Shown: piece by piece, positions 59,400 to 64,000 of the stretch
How positions within the stretch are numbered: the stretch's first letter is position 1
How the letters are laid out: the number at the start of each line of letters is the position of its first letter
Origin: Lithospermum erythrorhizon
Taxonomy: Eukaryota > Streptophyta > Magnoliopsida > Boraginales > Boraginaceae
DNA length: 64,000 nt
Direction: 5' to 3'
Assembly: GCA_019722365.1 (NCBI GenBank)
Contig: JADFUC010001840.1
Coordinates: 62,001-126,000 of the forward strand
Translations under genes and position numbers: made by a program
Notes under the pieces: model-generated
Database searches by the model: none
Told to the model about the DNA's origin: nothing
What the model saw: only the letters and a program-made list of their open reading frames with translations

Positions 59400-61880
59400 T
59401 TAGAATTCTTTTGGATCTGATTGAAGGTCTAACGTGGAATTCTTGGGTATCAACTTGTGGCTGAGGCTGAAACTCTAATTTGAGACTACTCTTAACATAT
59501 AACATCAGTGAAAGACAGTAAGATCATTGCAGATACCAGAATCTAACTTTGCATTTACCGGAGAATTATATTTTCTTCCGTTACTGTAAGAATATAGTCA
59601 CATTTGCTTTTTTCACATAACACAACTTTAATTTGATTTAAATTGACATGACAATAGTAGAGTATATTCAAAGTATTGTGATTTGACAGATTAATAATAT
59701 TCTCATCTTAAAGGGCTGCCTTCAACAAACAGCGTGCATCGTTTGCCCACTTCATTTTTTTGATAGATCCATAATTATCCTCTATTTATTTATATTTATA
59801 AAAGTATGAGATGTATTTATTTCTTTTTTACATTATTAATTATTATATCACCCTTATTATAATATTTTTGGTTGTGGTTGAAAAATATGTTTTTAATAAA
59901 ATTTTAAAAGGCTCTATAATAATTCGATAATTGATAAGTAAATGAATTTTATAATTCATCTTGCTTTAATTATCGATGTTCATTATAAATTGTGAGTCGT
60001 TTTCCGATAGTGCAGTGTCGTTATTTTGTGACTTCTGAAGGTCTTGAGTTGCTCCCCGAAGGTCTTGAGTTTGAAAAGCTGCTGTTGAGGCGTAATATAT
60101 TCTACTTTCTTTGTAGCAACTGCCCAAATTTTTGCCCAATTTTATCATAACAATAAGTCAATTTCATTTTAATGCAATGAATTAGTCTAGTCATACTAAA
60201 TTTTTTTGTATAATAATTATTCAATTATAAATTGAAAAATAATTTTTTGAGAATATATATCTAAATTATTATTTGAATGACTTAGCATGATCTTTCAAAA
60301 ATGCGGCCAGCGTCATTTCTTAAAACAAAAGATCATTTATGGCACCCATTTTAGATTATGTAGTTCATGTTTTTTATAATTAATGCATTTCATAAATTAA
60401 ATCAAAGAGATCAATACATCATGTCTTTCGTTTGAAATGCTATAGATATTATACGACATCCATATTTAAGAAAACTATATTATAGAAAACTATTGTTTAG
60501 GCTTTGTTGTTTACCCTTAGATCAGTAGTCTAATACATCGTGTCTTAAAATCTTTCATAAATATTATAAACATCCATGTTTGAAAACTATATTATGCTTA
60601 TCGTTTAACTTTAGTTATCTTTGGTGTTTGTAGATTAAGAAAAATAAAATTAATCGAAAAATCATTAAGAAAATGTAAAATATCAATTACTATACTAATT
60701 GGTTGGTTGATAATTTAATAACAAAAATTACATTGAAAATCTAAAAATATAATCTTTTATCTTTAGAAGGATAAATATTTTAGGCGCAAAAAATTAAAAG
60801 GTAGAAAGATAAGTAGGAAAGGAAGGAAATAGTATTGTTTAAGCTTTTCTGTTTACCCTTAAAGCTAGGCATCTTTATTTCTCTGATTTCTTCTTGTGGA
60901 TATAAAAATATATACATGTAGCTAGTAACTGATATTGTGATTAACCCAACAAACTCTCTTAATTTTTTCTGACATATTCAATTTTCCACAATTAAAAGGC
61001 AGATCACTCGTGTTCTGTAACTTACCAAGATTGCATTTTCATATGCTTTCATCTTCTTCCATATTCTTCTTTTCCAGGTTATGCTACATTTCAAGATTCA
61101 ACCCAGTATGTATAAGATTGAACCCATATAGAATGACAACTGGGTTCTACCCTTATTTACTGTACCCTTTTGCCCGTTATGGAAAGTAGTATATGTGTTT
61201 TTGTATTAAACTTCATTGATGTATAATGAACATTGGACAAACAGCAGGCATAGAGAGCCATAAAGGTAAACTAGGAACTCAAATAAGCTGTATAAAATGT
61301 GATTTCCATATTATTAGAATGCTAGTATACGCTTAGGGGTTGGAGAAACTTGTGTGGTAAAATGACATGTTCAACATGATCATCCGAAGATCATATGTTT
61401 TGATACAACTAGCTTCTTTATATGAGGCATGTGTAATAACCTCTATAAAAGCTCTAAAGAATTGTAGGTTTTCCATGCCCTTAGACTAAGATATCATTTC
61501 CTATTCCTAAATTTTAATTTTTATGTACCAACATAAAGTTACATAAATATAATGTTGATTCTTCTAAAGCATTAAATACTTTGTTTTCTTCAGATGCATG
61601 AAGTCTTGAGTAGAAAAAAGTTGTGTTTCTCTACATTAGATATCAATATTCTAATTGCATTAAAGAGAGATTAACAAATATGATTAAGCATTGAAATAAA
61701 TGTTTAGTGCTATAAATTATCTTAAAACTAGTATGTATAAATATTATAAGTTGCATATGGAAATGAAATGTATGTACATTGAATCTCAACTTAAACAGAC
61801 ATGATATGTGTTCTATATTAGTATTGCGATACTAATGTATGTATCTCTTAATTTATTGCATTTTAGGTTATAATGGACCA
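59400..61880. other. Intergenic AT-rich DNA
   Basis: No supported coding sequence on either strand. Patterns such as CATCCATATTTAAGAAAACTATATTAT near 60459 and CATCCATGTTTGAAAACTATATTATG near 60571 show a diverged duplication of about 110 bases. Confidence 0.5.
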
Positions 61881-62700
61881 CCAAATAAATGGAGCGCGAC
61901 AGTTACGACATAATTATAGTTCAACATCGATATGATACACCTTAAATATGATCCTCCATTTCAGTATGGTGAATTTGTCCCAAATTGGGACCTGGCTTGC
62001 TGCTCGGCATATGCCCAACAACAAAGGGAACACAACCGCCCAACAATTACTAAGCATTATGGGCAAAAGCAGTAAAGCGGTGACAAAACAACGGACTTGA
62101 GAACATAGCCTTCCTTTAGCCGGATCAAAGAGAAGATCATGGCTTGACGAAGATATGCGGATGATTTATTGCAGCGCCTATTATTTCTTGGGCATGTGAA
62201 ATGTTCATTGTGGACTTGACATTAAGATCTTGGAATCACCTTTGAGGATACCAAGAGGGCAGCCGGAGGAATGACATTCTTGATACTATAACGTCGAGCC
62301 GGAGATCTTGAAACTTCTTGGTTGACATTGTACGAAGGAGGAAGAAAGAAAATGGTGGTATTAAGATGAAGCTAGTCATAATAATAATTTTTGTTTCACT
62401 AAGCGCCGCGCCTAGAGGAACAATGCCACTTAGTCACTTTACTCTTGATTTATATGGTTATTTACGTACCTGCGATACCATCGCGTCATGATCATTGGAT
62501 CACCAAGACATTTTACACACAAGAATCGTATAATCCATCACACCTCCTGCAAAATGTCAGCAAACACCCCAGCAATCAAAAATCATCTTGAGATTCCTAA
62601 GACTCCCGAGTACATAGTTATTCTTGAATGAAATGTTCCCATTTCAATGTAATGAACTCTTTTGCTATCTTAATTTGCTACAATAATAAGCTGCCATTAT
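61880..62700. other. Unidentified block of higher GC content
   Basis: About 61980-62480 is less AT-rich than its flanks and contains purine-rich stretches (GGAGGAAGAAAGAAAATGG near 62337). No open frame of useful length and no transposon signature could be read. It may be another decayed element. Confidence 0.3.
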
Positions 62701-62919
62701 TTATAGCGGGTTTTATCAATTTTATCCTTCATACAAATTTAGTACTCCTTCGATTTCTTTTCTTGTCATCTTAGCACTAGTTTATTTTTTACTTGTCATT
62801 TACATTTTAGACATTTATGTTTCTTTTCCCACAATAATTATATCATAATTCCATATGCATCAAATGTCCATGAGTTATCTTTTCTTCTTTATTTTGAATA
62901 TTGTGAGAATCCAACATAT

Positions 62920-63100
62920 TTTCAAGGTTTTAAAGTATAGTGTTAAAGTGTAAATTTGATAAACTCTCTTTGTTATTATTGATGATGATAATACAATATA
63001 TACTACATTAGATGACTTTAATGGGCTAAACAACCTAAAATATTACAATAAAATATTTGACTAATACAATAACTATTCTTGTGATATATCTCTAATCTGC
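62920..63100 (-). repeat. Probable short 3' LTR of a minus-strand Copia
   Basis: It lies directly after the RNase H end on the minus strand and includes ATATATCACAAGAATAG and a TATTGTATTATC stretch, resembling short plant Copia LTRs. The usual TGTTG start is mutated and the far end is uncertain. Confidence 0.45.
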
Positions 63101-64000
63101 CACTTGAGTTGAATTATGAAGATCTCGAATGCTTAACTTCTTGAAATGTAACTATTACTTTCATGAAGACTTAGTGAAAAGATCTGCACCCGATCTACTC
63201 GATCTTTGAGACATGGAGACGTTGATATTCCCATCTAAAACCGCATCATAAGAAATGACAATCAATCTCAATATGCTTAAATACGTTCATGGAAGCAGTT
63301 TTGAGCAATATAAATAGCAAAATAAGCATCACATTTCACATTCATAGGTAATGTATGAATGGCCCAAAATTCTAAGTAAATCTTTAACGTTTCAATTGTA
63401 GTCGGAGAAGCCATAGAAGCGTTAATGCAGCGGTAGAGAGCGAGACAACGTCAGCTTTGCTTCTTAGTCTTCAAAAATAGGAGATGAACCAAGAAACCTG
63501 ATCGACCGGACAACGATCACGTGTCCAAAAGGACAAGCTGGCCTAATCGAGTGGCACCAACCCGGTAAGATGTAGATCCTTATCCGATCAGCGAAATTCA
63601 CGGCCAGGGGCGCCACTCAAATACTTTACCACCGCAGGCGGCAGTGATCGGCGAGGCTCATGAAAGTGAAAGTACGAGCGCATACGACAAATCGGGGCGA
63701 GTAAAGATAAAATACAACAAACGACCAACCAAGCATTCGAAACCTCTCGGCATCACGCAGCAAAGGACTAGTCGAGCTGTCCTAAGCGATGGTTACGCTC
63801 CATTGAAAAGCTCACGGGGCCAGGCTCAAACTAATCCTAGCGAAATGATATCCATGGCTCCTCCCAGAGCGAGAAGCAGACCAGCTCATTCTGGGCAACA
63901 ACAACTCCCAAGAAATGTTCAATACACGAAGATCTACCGTATGGAAGAAGGAACTCAAATCTTGTTTAAAAGCTGGATGATACAACCAGCCCGGAGTCAT
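63100..64000 (-). pseudogene. Copia reverse transcriptase and RNase H, decayed, running off the window
   Basis: On the minus strand from the right edge, IEHFLGVVVAQNE near 63910 corresponds to the FLGIEVA motif. MERNHRLGQ near 63790, GRLLYF and FTRPDLSYAL near 63690 mark the RT end. FLVHLLFLKTKKQS near 63480 corresponds to the SWKTKKQ motif of RNase H. KHIEIDCHF near 63270 and ADLFTKS near 63185 mark the RNase H end. Frames shift repeatedly and stops are common. The 62-codon ORF at 63812-64000 is a fragment. The element continues beyond the window. Confidence 0.75.

Overview
The window is plant nuclear DNA, almost certainly from a eudicot. It is AT-rich, with spliced genes using GT-AG (and probably some GC-AG) introns, Stowaway-type MITEs, Copia, Gypsy, LINE and Mutator-like elements, and proteins that resemble known plant families. 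I cannot place the species from sequence alone. All exon structures below were read by eye, and no transcript or database evidence was available.

Left part (1-10.4 kb): a minus-strand, about 16-exon gene for origin recognition complex subunit 3 (ORC3), from 6311 down to 43. Its exons sum to 1974 nt with the frame kept throughout. About 4 kb of AT-rich intergenic DNA follows. From 10.4 to 22.1 kb the DNA is transposon-derived: a 5'-truncated Copia element with a 3' LTR, LTR and MITE debris, and a decayed Mutator-like transposase fused to an OTU protease domain, itself broken by an LTR-like repeat.

Middle part (22-38 kb): this is the gene-rich section. It holds a single-exon 226-aa plant-specific protein with an SPKVSC-GQ-K motif (25292-25972). 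It also holds a 19-exon gene (29420-37403) for a plant PHD-finger protein with two PHD/extended-PHD modules, probably a chromatin reader; its exons sum to 4458 nt (1485 aa). This gene has a telo-box in its 5' leader, a uORF that overlaps the start codon as ATGA, and a stop codon lying inside a perfect splice donor.

Right part (38-64 kb): nested and decayed mobile DNA. A Copia element with very short LTRs (about 131 bp) and a CTTTG target duplication sits inside a LINE reverse-transcriptase gene. Next come a minus-strand Copia remnant, a relic of a MEKK1-type MAPKKK kinase domain, a compact three-exon minus-strand gene of 170 aa (50983-51802), LTR-like and Gypsy remnants, a relic of a cation/calcium exchanger (CCX), and at the right edge a minus-strand Copia RT/RNase H. 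The intact genes (ORC3, PHD protein, the SPKVSC protein and the small three-exon gene) show no functional clustering; they are separate islands among repeats. I found no tRNA, rRNA or CRISPR and no clearly new system. The most interesting items are the nested Copia with contradictory age signals, the MULE-OTU relic, the small three-exon gene and the start/stop architecture of the PHD gene.
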